Source of the DNA: Tamarix chinensis | Lineage: Eukaryota; Streptophyta; Magnoliopsida; Caryophyllales; Tamaricaceae | Direction: 5' to 3' | NCBI GenBank assembly: GCA_030549775.1 | Contig: CM060175.1 | Location: 109,484,688-109,548,687, forward strand | Length of the DNA stretch: 64,000 bases | Shown here: positions 22,378 to 35,706 of the stretch, piece after piece | How positions within the stretch are numbered: the first letter of the stretch is position 1 | Layout of the letters: every line of letters starts with the position of its first letter | The notes under the pieces: generated by a model | Told to the model about the DNA's origin: nothing | Databases searched by the model: none | What the model saw: only the letters and a program-made list of their open reading frames with translations | Program-made: the position numbers and the translations under genes

Positions 22378-25300
22378 ATCTCTGTAACAACCCCAAAATT
22401 TATTATTGAAAAATTTCGTTTTATTAAAAGGAATTGCAGAAGCAAAATAACAAACTGTAAATTTTAGGGATATTACCCCCACACTTAATACCAGACCGGT
22501 TCACTCCTACCATCCAGTACTAAGTGCTAAGGCTAAAAGTGTAAAATACAATTTACGAGAACTCAAACCATAATTAAATTAGAGTAGCTTAGTAGACCTT
22601 TTACAAGAATAAAATCCACCAGTGTTGGTTATAAGGACAAAGAATACATTTAAACTAGGAAGTAAGAGAGAAAGAGGGAAACCCTAAAAGTCCGAATAAT
22701 TCCTTACGCTCTTTTCCATTGCCCACTTGAATAGCACCTTAAACGAACCTGCAAGGGACACTGCCCATTGAATAGGCAGGGGGCCCACGAATGGAATCCT
22801 TTGGTACTATGGTACTGAATAACTCTTTAAAACACACTTAAAAGTAGGATCGCAATGTAACACATGATATAACACTATATACATACATAATGAAATGTGC
22901 ATACATAAGATTCACATTCATAAATTCACATGCTTAACAAGTCCATCAAATATAAATGGGTCAAATGTACAATCAATACTTCTAAGCCTTAAGCCATTAG
23001 TCCATTATTATTCAATCATCTCTCGGATTTTATATATCCATGCGAGTGCGGGAACCCCACTGTTATAGCCAGTGAATCGGAAACGTATAGGGAAGAATGC
23101 TCCTGACCACTATTATTGTAACACCCCTAAAATTTACTATAGAAAATTTTCATTTAATGATAAGTGTTAAGCAAAAGTGAGATGACAAAATTGTAAATTC
23201 TGAAGGTATTACCGCCACACTCAGTACTAGACTGGTTCACTCCTACCGTTCCAATACTAAGTGCTAAGGCTAAATAGGATTAACTTCAAACATAAGTCAA
23301 TAATTGAAACAAGCTTTCATAAAAGAAATGATAGTGATCACCATACAAAAATTAGAGTGTGGTTAAAGAGAGTTACAACCCAAGGAGTAATTAAATAAGT
23401 TTTTCGAATACATTAAACATAGTACGAAAAAATATGACTAGAGTAAAACGATACATAATAAAAGTATGATAGAGTCCGGCTAACCACTCTCTATCCCCAA
23501 GCCAAGATTAGGCTCAACTCTCGGCCCCGTCCCATGCCTCATAAGTGTCGTAGGCATCAAAGACGTCGTCCCCTACCTGTACAAACTAAGATGAGTCTTC
23601 TACTCATGGGAATGAGCAGCACCCAGGAAACGGGTGATCAGTACGCTACATACTGAGTAAGGTAACCATGCGATAAGGCCAAACATACAAAAACATACAA
23701 CATAGTATACATGACATGATCATATAGGCAGCCCATAGTAATACAGATGATGAAGGCCGGCTATGGTCCAGATAGACTTATTCTTTAGATATCTGGTAAA
23801 TATAGTTGATTCACATCATAGTCTTTATCAATCCATGTGAGTGCGGGAACCCCAATATTATAGGCGATGGACTGGCCATGAAGGGAAAAATGCTCCTGGC
23901 CACTATTATTCGTCGGTGGACTAGTCAGGCCCCGACTCACATAGTGTTTCACTGTAATTTCTTCGTATCTTTCCCATATCTTATCATCATTATGTTCAGT
24001 TTGTTGAGCACAAAAATCCCCAATGTTATAGGTGGTGGAATAGTTATGCAGGGCAAAATGCGGGTGGCTACTATTATTCGCCGGTGAATCGATCATGCAG
24101 GGCACCCTGGCTCCTGGCCACTATTATTCGCCGGTGGACCGGTTTAGGCCTGGCTCAACAATCTCTCTTTAAATGGATAGTATATTATTCGTGTCCTATT
24201 CGATAAGCATTTCACCATTGACAAACATGTTACCAACATTCTACCTCTATCCTCTCAAGGGTACCCGTCCCATATCTTGAGAATCTTACATCCCTTATCA
24301 CGCCTCGACATCCTTTCCTCTTTACACTTACACATAATGAAAACCAACTCCTAAGGGTGTGGGTTAAGGCCCAGCACCTCATGACATCAAACTCCACCTA
24401 CTATCACCCTCTAAGGTTTTCCCTTAAAAACCCTAATTGGACCTATGTGGCCCAACTTTCTCTCACTTACACTACCATTACTTCATTTATCGCCCCACAC
24501 CTTATCTCATTTAGATCCAATCCCAAATCATATTACTTTACCCCCTCAATTCCACATGTGATCGAAAAATCCTAGTTGGCCACTTCAACCTTAGTACCTT
24601 TCTTCTCTCACAAGTAACCTCTCTCTTTTCACCCAAAATCTCTTCTCTCCCATGGAACCCATACTCACCCCTTATATAATAAATTCTCACTCTTAACCTG
24701 TACTCCACTCTCCCTTAATTATTTTTACTTCCACATTTTTTTTCAGATTAGTGCTTCCTCTCAAAACCCTAACCGGGTCCCTTATACATCCTTACACCAA
24801 CCTATATACTATTTTTTTGTCTCAAGTCTCCAACTACTCCACAAATCTCCCTTTAGCTTATTTACACCCTAAAATAACTTTTCTCATGTAAAGATCACTC
24901 CTATGCAAGTTTTATCTACCCTATGCAAACTCTCGAAGTCCCTATGTGAACCCTAGAATTCCTATGCATGGTTCCCATCTCTTTTTTCATTTTGGTCATC
25001 TCCTCCTCTTTTTTTTCCTCTCATGGATCATGAGGTATTTTGGTCAACCTCATATCCCCCTTAGTAAACTCACTTCCCATTTTCTTTCTTTTTATCATTT
25101 CATTCCCATATCACGTTATCAATCATCCTAGCATGCATATCCTAGAGGGTCATATTATATCACATCATAATCACCATATATACGTATCATACTCATGCCA
25201 TAAGGAACACATAAACATACCTCAAATCCAAGATGCGCTACACATAAGACAAGTTAATGATAATCATACGATACACGATATAGCATGATACATAACATCG

Positions 25301-26049
25301 AAGGCATATAAGTCACACAACACACACGGGCCTGGGCTACATCCTTATCTAAAATGACACCGGGTTTGGAGCACGCTCCTACGCCTCCTTAGGGTTTTGG
25401 CTCACCTATAAGAGTACTAATAAAAATAATAGTACTAATACTAGTTATAGAAAAATAGTTATAATAATAATAATAGTAATACAAATGCTCCTAGAAATAG
25501 AAGCCCTATTATTTTTAAGGCTAAGGCTAATAATAACTTTAGGGATAAAATAATAATATAATATTAGTAATACTAACAAGGTACTAGTATTACTAAAGAT
25601 AATAGTGATAATAGTTATATTTGGAATAATAATAATATAAGGGTTCGAATGTTTTTGTCATAATAATAATATCAATAATAATAGTAATAACAAATAATGA
25701 TACCATAGTAATTATGTTAATAACAAAGGCATTAGGAATAATATTAGAAATATTTGGATAATAGTAATAATAATAATACTAAGGTTGAGTATTCTTCTTC
25801 TATAGTAACAAAATGGTAACATGCCAATTTCGGTTTCAATAACATTAATAATAATAAAAATAATAGTAATAGTAATGATAATAATAATAATAACAACAAA
25901 AACAATAATAGTAATAATGATAATGATAATAATAACAATAACAATAATAATAGTAGCCGAGATGTTAATAATAATGTAAGGGTCCAAATATTTATATTAA
26001 TAATAAAAAGTGATAATGGATAAAGTTAGTATTAACAATATTAGTGAGA

Positions 26050-26050
26050 A

Positions 26051-26122
<72 letters not shown>

Positions 26123-26163
26123 GATAATGATAATGATAATGATAATGATAATGATGATGATGA
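26050..26163. repeat. AAT and GATAAT microsatellites
   Basis: A run of AAT units (to about 26098) passes into about ten GATAAT hexamers. Together they produce long isoleucine, methionine or leucine open frames that are not genes. The tract occupies the leader position where other family LTRs also have trinucleotide runs. Confidence 0.85.
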
Positions 26164-26712
26164 TAAAAAAAATAATAATAGCATTAATAATAATAATAAT
26201 ATTGTTATTATAGATAATACCATTAATATTATTAAAATAACTAATACTTGTATAAAATGGGTTGAAGGGTTGGGAAGGTCAGAGAACCACCTAAGGACAG
26301 TGATGGCACCGACGGCGGATGTGGTGATTGGAGGTGGTGGAAGAGGAGAAAGGAGGGAGGAGGAGAGAGAGGCAGGGAGAAAGGGAGGTGTGTGGAGGTA
26401 GAGAAGGCTCCCCTGGTTGTTTTGGAGGGTAGAGGTGGCGTTAGTGGCGGTGGAATTGGCGGTGGGCGGCGGTGCGAAGGGCGGCAGGGGTTGATTAGGA
26501 GGGCAACTTTGCATGGCCAGGGTGGCTCGTGTAGGGAAAATAGAGGGACAAGAAGGGTTTAGTTAGGTAGAGGGTGGTGTAAGGGGCAGTTTTGGGGGTG
26601 GTTTGGCTAGCGGTGATGAGCAGCGGCGACGGATTGCTTGTCTAAAGGGGCGGCGGTGAGAAGGGAAATTTCTGGGTTTCGAAATCAAAAATCGAATTAA
26701 GGCATCCTATGG

Positions 26713-26722
26713 GGTATTTATA
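26713..26722 (-). promoter_or_regulatory. TATA box of the nested solo LTR
   Basis: TATAAATACC is on the minus strand at the border between the GC-rich, pyrimidine-sense U3 and the leader, the same decamer as in the other LTRs. Confidence 0.65.
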
Positions 26723-28784
26723 GGTCGATTGGGTGGGCAATGACAAGGTGAATAAGACAAGGGAGGCACATATGCTAGGCATGCCGCCCAGTGGTGGTAG
26801 TCGAGGCGGTTCTGCCATGGCAGGGCGGCAAGGTCGAGGGAAGAGGAAAAGGGAAAGGGGCAGGGTGCTTGAGAGAAGGAAAGGAGTCAGTTGGGGTCGA
26901 AAAATGAAAGAAAGCAACGAGAGAGGGAGGGAAGGATGGTAGGCAGCGGTGGTGGCCAACGGAGGGTAGGGTTGCAGCTCCTCGGTCACCGCTCGTGCCT
27001 CGGGGAAGAAGAAGGGTCAGGACCGGCGGTCCAGGGAGGAAGAAAGAAGAAAAGAAAAAAGAAAGAAACCAGACTGGCCGGGAAAGAAAGAAAAAAAAGG
27101 AAGAAGGGGTGCGGCACGGGCTTGGGCCACGCAGGGAGGGAAGGAAGCTGGGTTGCGCGAGTGGGCTGGCCCAGGTCGAGGGGCAGAAGGAAAAAAAAGG
27201 AAAGAGAGGAAGAAAAGAAAATGGGAAAAAGAGGGAGAAAAAAGAAAAGAAAAGAAAGAAAAAAAAAGGTGGGTTGGGTATTTTGGAATTTTTGGGTTAT
27301 TTAAAATATTATTAATTCCTTCTTATATTAATTTGGGCTATTTTTGAATAATAATTAAAATTTTAAAATCCCATTTTAATTAGCAACACTCCTTATTTTT
27401 TTTCCCAATTAAATTATTTATCATCTTCCTCTTGATTATCCCTAAATAACTCCCCTATATTTTAATAAAATAATTGTGTTTGATAAATTTCCCTAATAAA
27501 TCCTTATTTAGCCATAATTTCTAAAATTAGAATTTTGGGGTATTTCAATTATTATCGGTGGATCGGTCTCCAGGACAGAACGCTCCTTGCCACTATTATG
27601 TCGGTGGATCGGTTTGGCCCCGACTCTCATGTTGTTCTACTATAATTACATAGTATTTTTTCCATGATTTATCATAACTTAGGGTTCGGTTTATTGAGCT
27701 TGGAATCCCCCACTATTATATCTGGTGGATCGAAAACGTACAGGGAAAAACGCTCCTGACCACTATTATATGCCGATGGATCGGTCTCCAGGGCACATCG
27801 ACACCTGGCCACTATTATGCTAGTGGATCGGTCTAGGTCCGGCCCAATAATCTTCATCTTTAAATGATTAGTGTCTTATTCGTATCTTATTTAAAAGTAT
27901 TTCACCCTTGACATGCATGTCACCAACCTCTACTTCTATCCTCTTGAGAGGGCCTGTCTCATATCTTGAGACTTCTACACCTCTTATCATACCTCGACAT
28001 CCATTCCTCCTTCCATTTACTCATAATGAAAACCCAACTCCTAAGGGTGTTGGTTAAGGCCCATCACCATATGACATTTAAATTCTTTCACTACCACTCT
28101 CTAGGGTTTTCCCCTTGAAACCCTAATTGGACCTATGTGGTCCAACCTTTCTTCTATCATCCAACACTTCATCTCATTTAGATTTAACCCAAACCCTATC
28201 ACTCTACTCACCAATTATACATGTGACCGTGAAACCCTAGTTGACCACTCAAACCCTAGCACCTTTCTTAAGTAAGGATCATCCCGTGCATACTTCATCA
28301 ACCCCATGCAAACCCTCAAAGTTTTCATTCAAAACCCTAGAATTCTCATGCAAAGTTTACCCACTCTTTTATTTTGTTCATAGTTTCCCCTTTATTTTCC
28401 CTCTTGTGGATCATGAGATATTCAAGTCAATCCCACATTCCTTGGTCAACTTACTTCCCCTTGGTCAAACTTACTTCCCCTCTTTCCCTTTTTATCCTTT
28501 CATCTCATATCATATTATCAAACTTCCTAGCATGCATATCCTAGAGGGTCACGTCATATAACATCACAATCACAACATATATAATCATTATACACATGCC
28601 ATAGGGGATTCACATAAGCATACATCAACTCTAAGCTGCACTACAAGTAATTAGTTATTATAATCATAAAGTACACAATATGGCATAACACATGGCACAC
28701 AAGGCACATAACACACACATAGTTGTTCTTAACCACATCCTTACTCGGTTTATGTTATCAAGTTATCTCCCACACTTATTAGGT

Positions 28785-29560
28785 TACCAATCACCCTTCA
28801 TAATTGTTACACTTATCATATTTTCCATTTTGTTGGTTAGATTACCAAATTGCCCTTCTCATTTGTTATAATTACCAAATTACCCCTTTAGTTAGTTAAA
28901 TTACCAAATTACCCTTTTCCATTATCATAATTACCAATTTACCCTTCTCCATTATTATAATTATCAATTTACCCTTCCTTCACACCAAATTACCATTTTA
29001 CCCTTCTCTTTTATTAAATTATCATTTTACCCTTCCTTTACACCAAATTACCATTTTACCACCAAATTACCTTTTTACCCTTCTCTTTTATTAAATTATC
29101 ATTTTACCCTTCCTTTACACCAAATTATCATTTTACACTTCTCATTTATTAAATTATCATTTTACCCTTCCTTTACACTAAATTACCATCTTACCCTTCT
29201 ACTTTGCTAAATTATCATTTTACCCTTCTCCATTATTATAATTACCAAACTACCCTTCTTTGTTATCATAATTACCAAATTACCCTTTAGTTGCTTAAAT
29301 TACCAAATTACCCTTCTCTATGATTATACTTACCAAATTACCCTTTAGATGGTTAAATTACTAAATTTTCCTTCTCCATTATTATAATTACTATATTGAT
29401 CTTCTTTATTATTATAATTACCATTTTACCCTTTAGTTACAAAATTAACATTTTATCCTTTTACTTAAAAAATTGCCATAATACCCTTTTACTTACAAAA
29501 TTATCATTTTGCCCTTTACTTTCAAAATTACCATTTTACCCTTTATTACACCACTTTTAT
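28785..29560. repeat. Minisatellite with ATTACCAAATTACCCTT-type units
   Basis: About 25 to 30 imperfect units combine 'attaccattttaccctt', 'attaccaaattaccctt' and 'ctccattattataattacc', with a period near 26-32 bases and higher-order reuse. It lies in the leader of the outer solo LTR just upstream (sense) of its donor-like site, the zone that holds trinucleotide repeats in the sister LTRs. Confidence 0.75.
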
Positions 29561-31799
29561 CAAATTATCACCACTACATGAATATTAATATTAATACTCC
29601 ATTCTCATCATCCAATTCCACCAACTATTATATTTCACATAATACTCCTCAACACCCACATATATTAGGCCACATTCTTGCACAAGACATATTACTAAAA
29701 TGCTCCTAAGGCTCACAATTATATTATTCATGCATCAATGGTCACAATAACATAATATCATGTGGATAAGTACTTAAAATCTTTAGTAATAACCAAACTC
29801 TTTCCTAAAACAATATTCCCACACATGGCATATAACGATCATGCTTTCCTTTTCATCAATCAATATAAACAACTACATATAATATACTAGACAATATATA
29901 TATCATGCAAAAATAACATATTAAAACCCTAATGTTCTAACATACATTTATCCATGCGCTTAAGTGGGGTTTAACAATCCTTATTTCCCTCAAAAAAATC
30001 GAACATTACTAGTATTCCAATTAAAGATTCAAGCTTTAATTAGCAAAATCAACACCTAAAAATAATATCAATAATTATCATATTAGAAATAGAAAAAACC
30101 AAAAACATAAAAGTTTATCAAAACTTAATTAATGATATACTTTATTTAACCCTTAATATACCTTGAGATTAAATAAAGATTAGGATAAAAATTTAGGCCA
30201 GACTCATGCTGCTCATACAGCGTGAGTTGCATGCATAATAAGGGAGGAAGGTGTCGAAGGAGGGTGGAAGAGAAGGAGGAATGGTTATTTTTGGGTTGGG
30301 GCTTTGGGGCAAGGAAAGAGGGCAGGTGGGGGAGGATTTGGGGTAAAGGAAGGGTGTAGGGGTGAAGAGGGGGTGTAGGTGGTGGCCGGGGATAGGTTGT
30401 TGGTGGCCAAGGGTGGCGGCGGCAAGGCTGTGAAGGTGGTTGTTGCGGTGGAGGTGGCTAAGAAGGAAGGAAAAGGGAGGAAAAAATGAGGGGCTGCCAA
30501 GGTTGGTTTCAGCCAAAGGGGGAGAGGGGGTGGTAGGGGAGGTTGCAGGGAGTGGGGTGGTGACTCAGGTGGTATAAGAGGAGGCATGACGGTGGCGGAA
30601 GAAGGGGGTGCAGGGCGGCTGCCTAGAAGGGAGGAAAAGAAGAGAAAAAATAAGCGGGGAGGAAGAAGAGGGTTGTAGGGTGGCTTGGGGTGTTGTGGTG
30701 GTGCAAGGCTAAGGTAGAGGGTGGCAGGGGTGGTGCAGGTGGTCAATGCAGCGGAGGGGGGGGAAGCGGTGCAAAATAGGGGTAAAATGATGAAGGGGAA
30801 GAAAATGGAGAGGAGGAGATCGGGAGAGGTTAAAAGGCTAAAAAATGGGGTAGGAAAGGGGTTGTTGGAAGAAAAAGGAGAGGGAGAGGCAGGGGAGTAG
30901 GTGGCTAGTCGGGTGGTAGGTTGTAGTTGGCAGGAGGGAGGAGGGAGGTGTCGGGGTGGCAAGAAGAGGAGAAGAAGAGGGGAAAAAATAGGGCATGCAG
31001 GGAGGGTTTGTAGGGGTTGGTTTGGTCTGAAAATGGAAAGAAAAGAACGGAGGAAAGAGAGAGAGAGGGGGAGAGTTGTAGTGGTGGCAGGTGGTGGTCG
31101 AGGTGGCAGTTTTAGGGCGACGAGGGGCAAGTCGGGCATGGACGACAAAGACAGGAAGAAGAAGAGGAGGGAAAGAGAAGGGGCAAGCCGGGAGTGGGAA
31201 AGAAAGAAAGTTGGGCCACCCTGGTAGCGGGTAGGGGGCTAGGTTGGGCTTGTGCGCGAGGGAGGAGGGAAAGAAAAGCAAGGGTGAGCCTGCGACACAT
31301 GAGAAGAAAGAGAGGAGGGGAAAGGAAGAATGGGCCTGGGACCAAGGCGCGCAGGGGGGAAAAGGCTGGCTTGGCGGCCCAAAGCAAAGGAAAAAAGGAA
31401 AAAGAAGGAAAGGAGGAAAATGAGAAAAAAGGAGAAAGAAAAGAAAAGGGGGAAAAAGGAAAAGAAAAATAGGGAAAATTAAATAATTTAATTTATGAAA
31501 TAATAGGATGTAATATTTTTGGGTAATAAATTTATTTAATAATTTAATTTAATTTACTTAAATATATGGGTTTAAAAGGGATAATTTTAATAAAATATTG
31601 GTTTGGAAACTTATTTAAATAAAAAAAAGCATGATAAAATAAAAAAAATTATTTTAATTTATTAAATATTCCTATCCACTTTTATATACTCAAAAATCCA
31701 TAAAATAATTAAATTAAATAATTTTAAAAGCAAATTTATCTCAAATAAAAGTTATTTATTAAATTATAGGTTTTTAAAATTTCGAGGGATTACAATCTC

Positions 31800-33160
31800 C
31801 TACCCCATCAATTTGCATTAATTTCAAGAGAGAGAGAGAGATGCTAATCATGAGAGTTAGAGAGCAATAGTCATTTTATACCATAGAGGAGATCTATGTG
31901 ATTTAGGGTAGTGCAATCCACAATATTAGTACACAACTATATTCTAATTTAACCTTAGTCCCAGTTTTCTTCATTTATTTAGATAAGTTGTTTTACATGT
32001 CAGTTATTGTATTTTTATTAGAATTATACTATTGCATTAACCATAATGAATCAAACTCGTTTAAGAATTTCTTCGTTTAGTGTTAAGCCTTGAGCTAAGC
32101 CTTATTTGTTCTAGGTTACACATCAATAGGGACTTTTGGTAGCCGACAATTGTCATAACATGACCTAATTAAGCTACTTTGTGTATTCATATAATCAATA
32201 AAAGCCCTCCTAATACCACTCTAAAGTTTAAGTTTAATGCCTTTCTTTGCGCATATCTCTCTTACCTCATCATGGATGAAGGGAGAAAGAAAAACATCAT
32301 TACCAATGGGGTGGGGGTGCTTAATACTTAGGCATGAATTCTCTCTAGTATAGGGAAAAAATTTAGGCAAATTCGACTTGATGTAAATCATTTTACAAAT
32401 AGTGGGATCATAAATATATTGTAGATATGATTCTCATGCTTATGTAAATGAGACTTCAAGGTGAATAAATTCACCTAAAAAAACTTAGTACAAAGTTTAA
32501 AAGCTTAAAATTTATAAATGAATTCTTGTCAAATTGAAGAGGACGCATGAGTACTCAAGTTCAATTTCATTATTAATGGATCATTATGTATATATATAAT
32601 GCATAGAACCTACCTCTTATAAGGTGGATTGAAAAATGTACATATGTCTCTTTTAATGCATCAATTTATTATAGATTTTAAAAAGGGATGCATGGTAATC
32701 CAATTATACAAAGAGAGCGAGTGATGTATGTTAAATTGCTATATATAGAGAGAGGGAGGAAGGATCATGCATGAGCAATATTGAGGATCATATGTATATT
32801 AGTAATTAATCAAAGAACTAATTGACATATACTTACACACCAATGATTGTGAATAAATATAGATCTATCCATATGACCATGACTATGGGTAGGTAAGTAG
32901 TTGTAGGAAGGTTAGTGTGAAGAATGAAGCCTGATCTGAGATATTGTTGATCTGTACGTACACATGTAGATACCTTGTTAAGATACTAAAACCCTTGCTA
33001 AAGATAGCTAGCTTGGAATGAAAAGAGGTGTATGTAGTGGTTGGAGGGCACGGGAAGCAAGGGACATTGGATCAAACATCATTCCTTGCACCCATCATTC
33101 CCTTCCCTTCTGTGTAGTGCATGCCATCTTAGATCATTGATTCATCCATGTATAGCTAAG
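31800..33160. other. Low-copy intergenic DNA
   Basis: I see no open frame or terminal repeat here. A GA run lies at 31827-31842 and a second GA-rich patch near 32747. The sequence is less repetitive than its surroundings and may be the upstream region of the promoter-like patch that follows. Confidence 0.35.
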
Positions 33161-33164
33161 CTGT

Positions 33165-33260
33165 CACATATAAAAGAGGAGGCAAGGAGGAGTCGTACTA
33201 TGCTTTGTTGAGGCCTCCATCCATCAAACAACAATATATCATCATAATTAAGCAAACTTG
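33165..33260 (+). promoter_or_regulatory. Promoter-like patch without a coding frame
   Basis: CACATATAAAAGAGG at 33165-33179 looks like a plant TATA box. About 30 bases on begins a CA-rich leader style sequence ('catccatcaaacaacaata'), common at plant 5' untranslated regions. An RY-type TGCATGC core lies upstream near 33119. No plausible protein frame follows before the inverted-repeat element at 33289. It could drive a non-coding RNA, be a decayed gene start, or be chance. Confidence 0.3.
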
Positions 33261-33288
33261 TAGTATTAGCTAGCCGGACAGATTAATG

Positions 33289-33665
33289 TTGTGTTTGTAA
33301 TGAGGTAAATCGAGGTAAGGGTAAACATTAAAAATTAATCTATGTAAAGAGAATGAAGGTAAATCGGAGGGAATATTTTAAAATATTGTATGAATAATAT
33401 TAACCTAACATAGGTAAATCAGGGTTAATATTTTAAAATTTTTATTTAAATTGAGGTGAATGTATAAAATTTACTTATATTGTTTATATTCATCTCCGTT
33501 ATCCCTAAAATTAAAAGTTAATAAAAATAAAGTTAATCGAGGTAAAATTTTAACATTGATTATCTTATTTGATTTACCTGCTCGAGGTTAACAAAACTTA
33601 TTTTCAAATAAGGTGAATCTATTAATTCTCTTCTATGAACTCTTATTTATCCTAAACCAAACACA
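33289..33665. mobile_element. Candidate MITE with imperfect terminal inverted repeats
   Basis: The left end 'TGTGTTTGTAATGAGGTAAAT' resembles the reverse complement of the right end ('GTGTGTTTGGTTTAGGATAA'), giving roughly 25 bases of imperfect inverted repeat. Internal words such as 'aggtaaatcgagg' recur in both directions. Length is about 375 bp. No clear target duplication was found, so the superfamily is open. Confidence 0.4.
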
Positions 33666-33669
33666 CCAT

Positions 33670-34600
33670 CACCATAAGACAAGGGCCTGGGAATCCCGAC
33701 CGTCAAGAAATAGATCGATGCGAAGGATCTATTCACCTATGAGTGAGGAAAGTAAATTAAAAAAATTAAGTTGTGGAAATCACATGAAAGGCGACAGGTA
33801 ATGGGATAAAAGGCAAAGTAAGGTGCGTTTTGGCTGCATTATATTTATCTGAAGGGAATGTTAGCTGACCTACCCTTTCAACTCTTCAATTAAAGTACCG
33901 GAACAATGATTTACTCTGCGTGTAAAACAACAATATGGAAAAGAACAAATCAAAAACTAAGCAACCAAGCAAGCATATTCAAAACTTCACACACAAAGTC
34001 GGCTCCTCGGGGGGTGAGGAAAATAATTGAAGGGCACATATACAAAAAACTCGTGACAACATGCATCGGATGACAAAGTATATTGGGAAATTTGTTGATT
34101 TATCTATATATGTATATATATAAGAAAACTAGAATTATTTATAAATCTAAAAAATTATGGTTAAAAAATCATGATGTGGAGCCGCCCCCCCCCCTTCCTT
34201 TTTGAATCAAGTCATATATTGGTTTCTGTTTCCAAGTCGTGCACAAGATAATAATTAGCGAAAAGAAAAGAAATAATATTTGGAGAGTCCTCATAATTTT
34301 CTAGTTTAAATAAATTGAATATATATTTATGACCCTGAATAAAAGTTCAGTTAGGTTCATGTTGACGCAATGAACCATTTGAGCACCAATTTGTCCACAT
34401 CCTGACATCCATCGATTTTTACCCAACCCTGCATCTTCATCCTTCGAGCTTTCTTCGTATATTGCCGATATTGTCAAAACCTTGGAAGTTGGAACCGAGT
34501 ACAAACTATTCACCGTGATACTGTACGTCATCAGACTACACGTGTCAACTCAGTAAAATTAAGGTAAAAAAGATTCGTGCTACTTCCTTCTCACAATATA
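33670..34600. other. Unassigned intergenic stretch
   Basis: This stretch contains a short TA-rich run at 34105-34122, a C10 run near 34183, and a 76-codon minus-strand frame (34301-34531) without recognisable motifs. Nothing here supports a gene. Confidence 0.35.
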
Positions 34601-35290
34601 TCATTCATTTAGTAAAATTTTTATTATTATTTAATTCATCTTTGGCCAACATTGAACTAATAGTTTACCAATGCTAATTTAATTTTTCGCTATAGATATA
34701 CAATATATTTCACCTTTCTTAAAAAATTAATAATTTACTATTTAATATTTTCACCATTATTGTTTATTTATATTTCACTAAAAACTCACCTCATTATTTT
34801 ATATTTTACTATTTCTTTTACCGGTAAATAAATTTTAGTATATATTTTAACACATTTATAATTATATTTTACTATCACAAATCATATATTTCACTACTAC
34901 ATTATTAAATTTTCACTAAGGTCAAACAAAATTTTCACTACAACTATGAGTATATTTCATGATTCATATCTTGTACCACTATATTGTTCAATTTTCACCA
35001 AGGTTTATAACTATATGTCTTTTTCATTATCATGACCCATATCTTCCACCATTGTATTATTAATATTTTTACTAAGTTTAAATAAATGAATCACCATAAC
35101 TATAAGTATCTTTCACAATCATAACTCATATCTTTTACTTCAACCATTTAACTTTTACTATTGTCAATATTATCTTTTATACCAAAAGTTATAGAATTCA
35201 AGCTTTCATCATTACTCTCCATATATTTCATCAATGTTTAACATATCTTTCACCATCATTTTTTAAAATTTTCAACATTGATCTTGTTAT
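34600..35290. repeat. Inverted copies of the ~127-bp repeat family
   Basis: Words such as 'tttcaccattgt', 'ctatatatttcac' and 'aaaattttcaacattgatc' are reverse complements of the repeat words at 900-2560 ('aatggtgaaa', 'gaaatatat', 'aatgttgaaatttt'). Units are strongly diverged, so only the family relation is claimed. Confidence 0.5.
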
Positions 35291-35572
35291 GTCTTAAGAT
35301 TACTAAGAAGAAGAGAAACATGAAACCTCATTCTTCAAGAAATTTAATAAGCACCTAATGGGTGGCCAAAAGAAAAAGAAGACGATAAAGAACTTGATGG
35401 GCGAAGTGGTGCAAGGACCATAATGACAACAAATTCTTATCTAATTTTGTATAAGGTGCACTAATCATAGGATCCTATATTTTGTGACTTGTCTCATCAT
35501 GTAATTTGTAAAATACAATGGAAGAGATTGCAATCCTTATGAATTTTATTCATTGAACATATAAATATATAT

Positions 35573-35706
35573 GGATAAATAAATTTGGATATGAATATAA
35601 AGAAAGGGGAAAAATATCATCCGAATTCGAATATAGATACAAATAAATTATCCTCAAATCCATATCCATTTTTATATTCATATACATACCTACATCTATT
35701 TATCCA
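35573..35706. repeat. Short fold-back element
   Basis: The left side 'GGATAAATAAATTTGGATAT' and the right side, read in reverse complement ('GGATAAATAGATGTAGGTAT'), form an imperfect inverted repeat around ~130 bases. Words like 'atccgaattcgaatat' recall the subterminal motifs of the hAT element at 57634. Confidence 0.35.

Larger units (their letters stand above)
23117..27547 (-). mobile_element. Nested solo LTR, giant family
   Basis: The element is 4431 bp with TG...CA ends (TGTAACACCCC and GGGGTATTTCA) and perfect ATTAT duplications at 23112-23116 and 27548-27552. It is minus-sense: TATAAATACC is on the minus strand at 26713-26722. Its splice-donor-like site is mutated (AG/ATAAGG at 25348), while the acceptor-like site at 23577 remains. 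Hairpin units are at 23850-24150, telobox-like 'ctatgcaaac' words at 24900-24970, and AAT-rich tracts at 25400-26220. It landed inside a hairpin unit of the older LTR. Confidence 0.9.
22383..31794 (-). mobile_element. Solo LTR, giant family, split by a nested solo LTR
   Basis: ATCTC duplications occur at 22378-22382 and 31795-31799. The termini are TGTAACAACCCC and GGGATTACA. Subtracting the nested LTR and one duplication leaves about 4976 bp. It is minus-sense, judging from the TGTAACA end lying left and the purine-rich plus strand at 30200-31480 (sense U3 pyrimidine tract). It contains the family landmarks: acceptor-like site ending at 22749, hairpin units at 23060-23116 and 27553-27840, donor-like site at 28744, and a minisatellite at 28785-29560. 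I did not find a TATAAATACC box. No internal domain is left. Confidence 0.87.

Noticed and set aside
25712..26514. Isoleucine- and leucine-rich frames that look like membrane proteins
   Set aside because: Products of AAT and GATAAT microsatellites, not transmembrane segments of a real protein.
30193..31472. Long proline-rich frame of 287 codons and its neighbours
   Set aside because: U3 pyrimidine tract of the outer solo LTR; overlapping frames on both strands, no conserved motif.
32923..32945. 'gaatgaagcctgatctgag', which recalls parts of miR166 and miR167
   Set aside because: Several mismatches to either mature sequence and no convincing complementary arm nearby.
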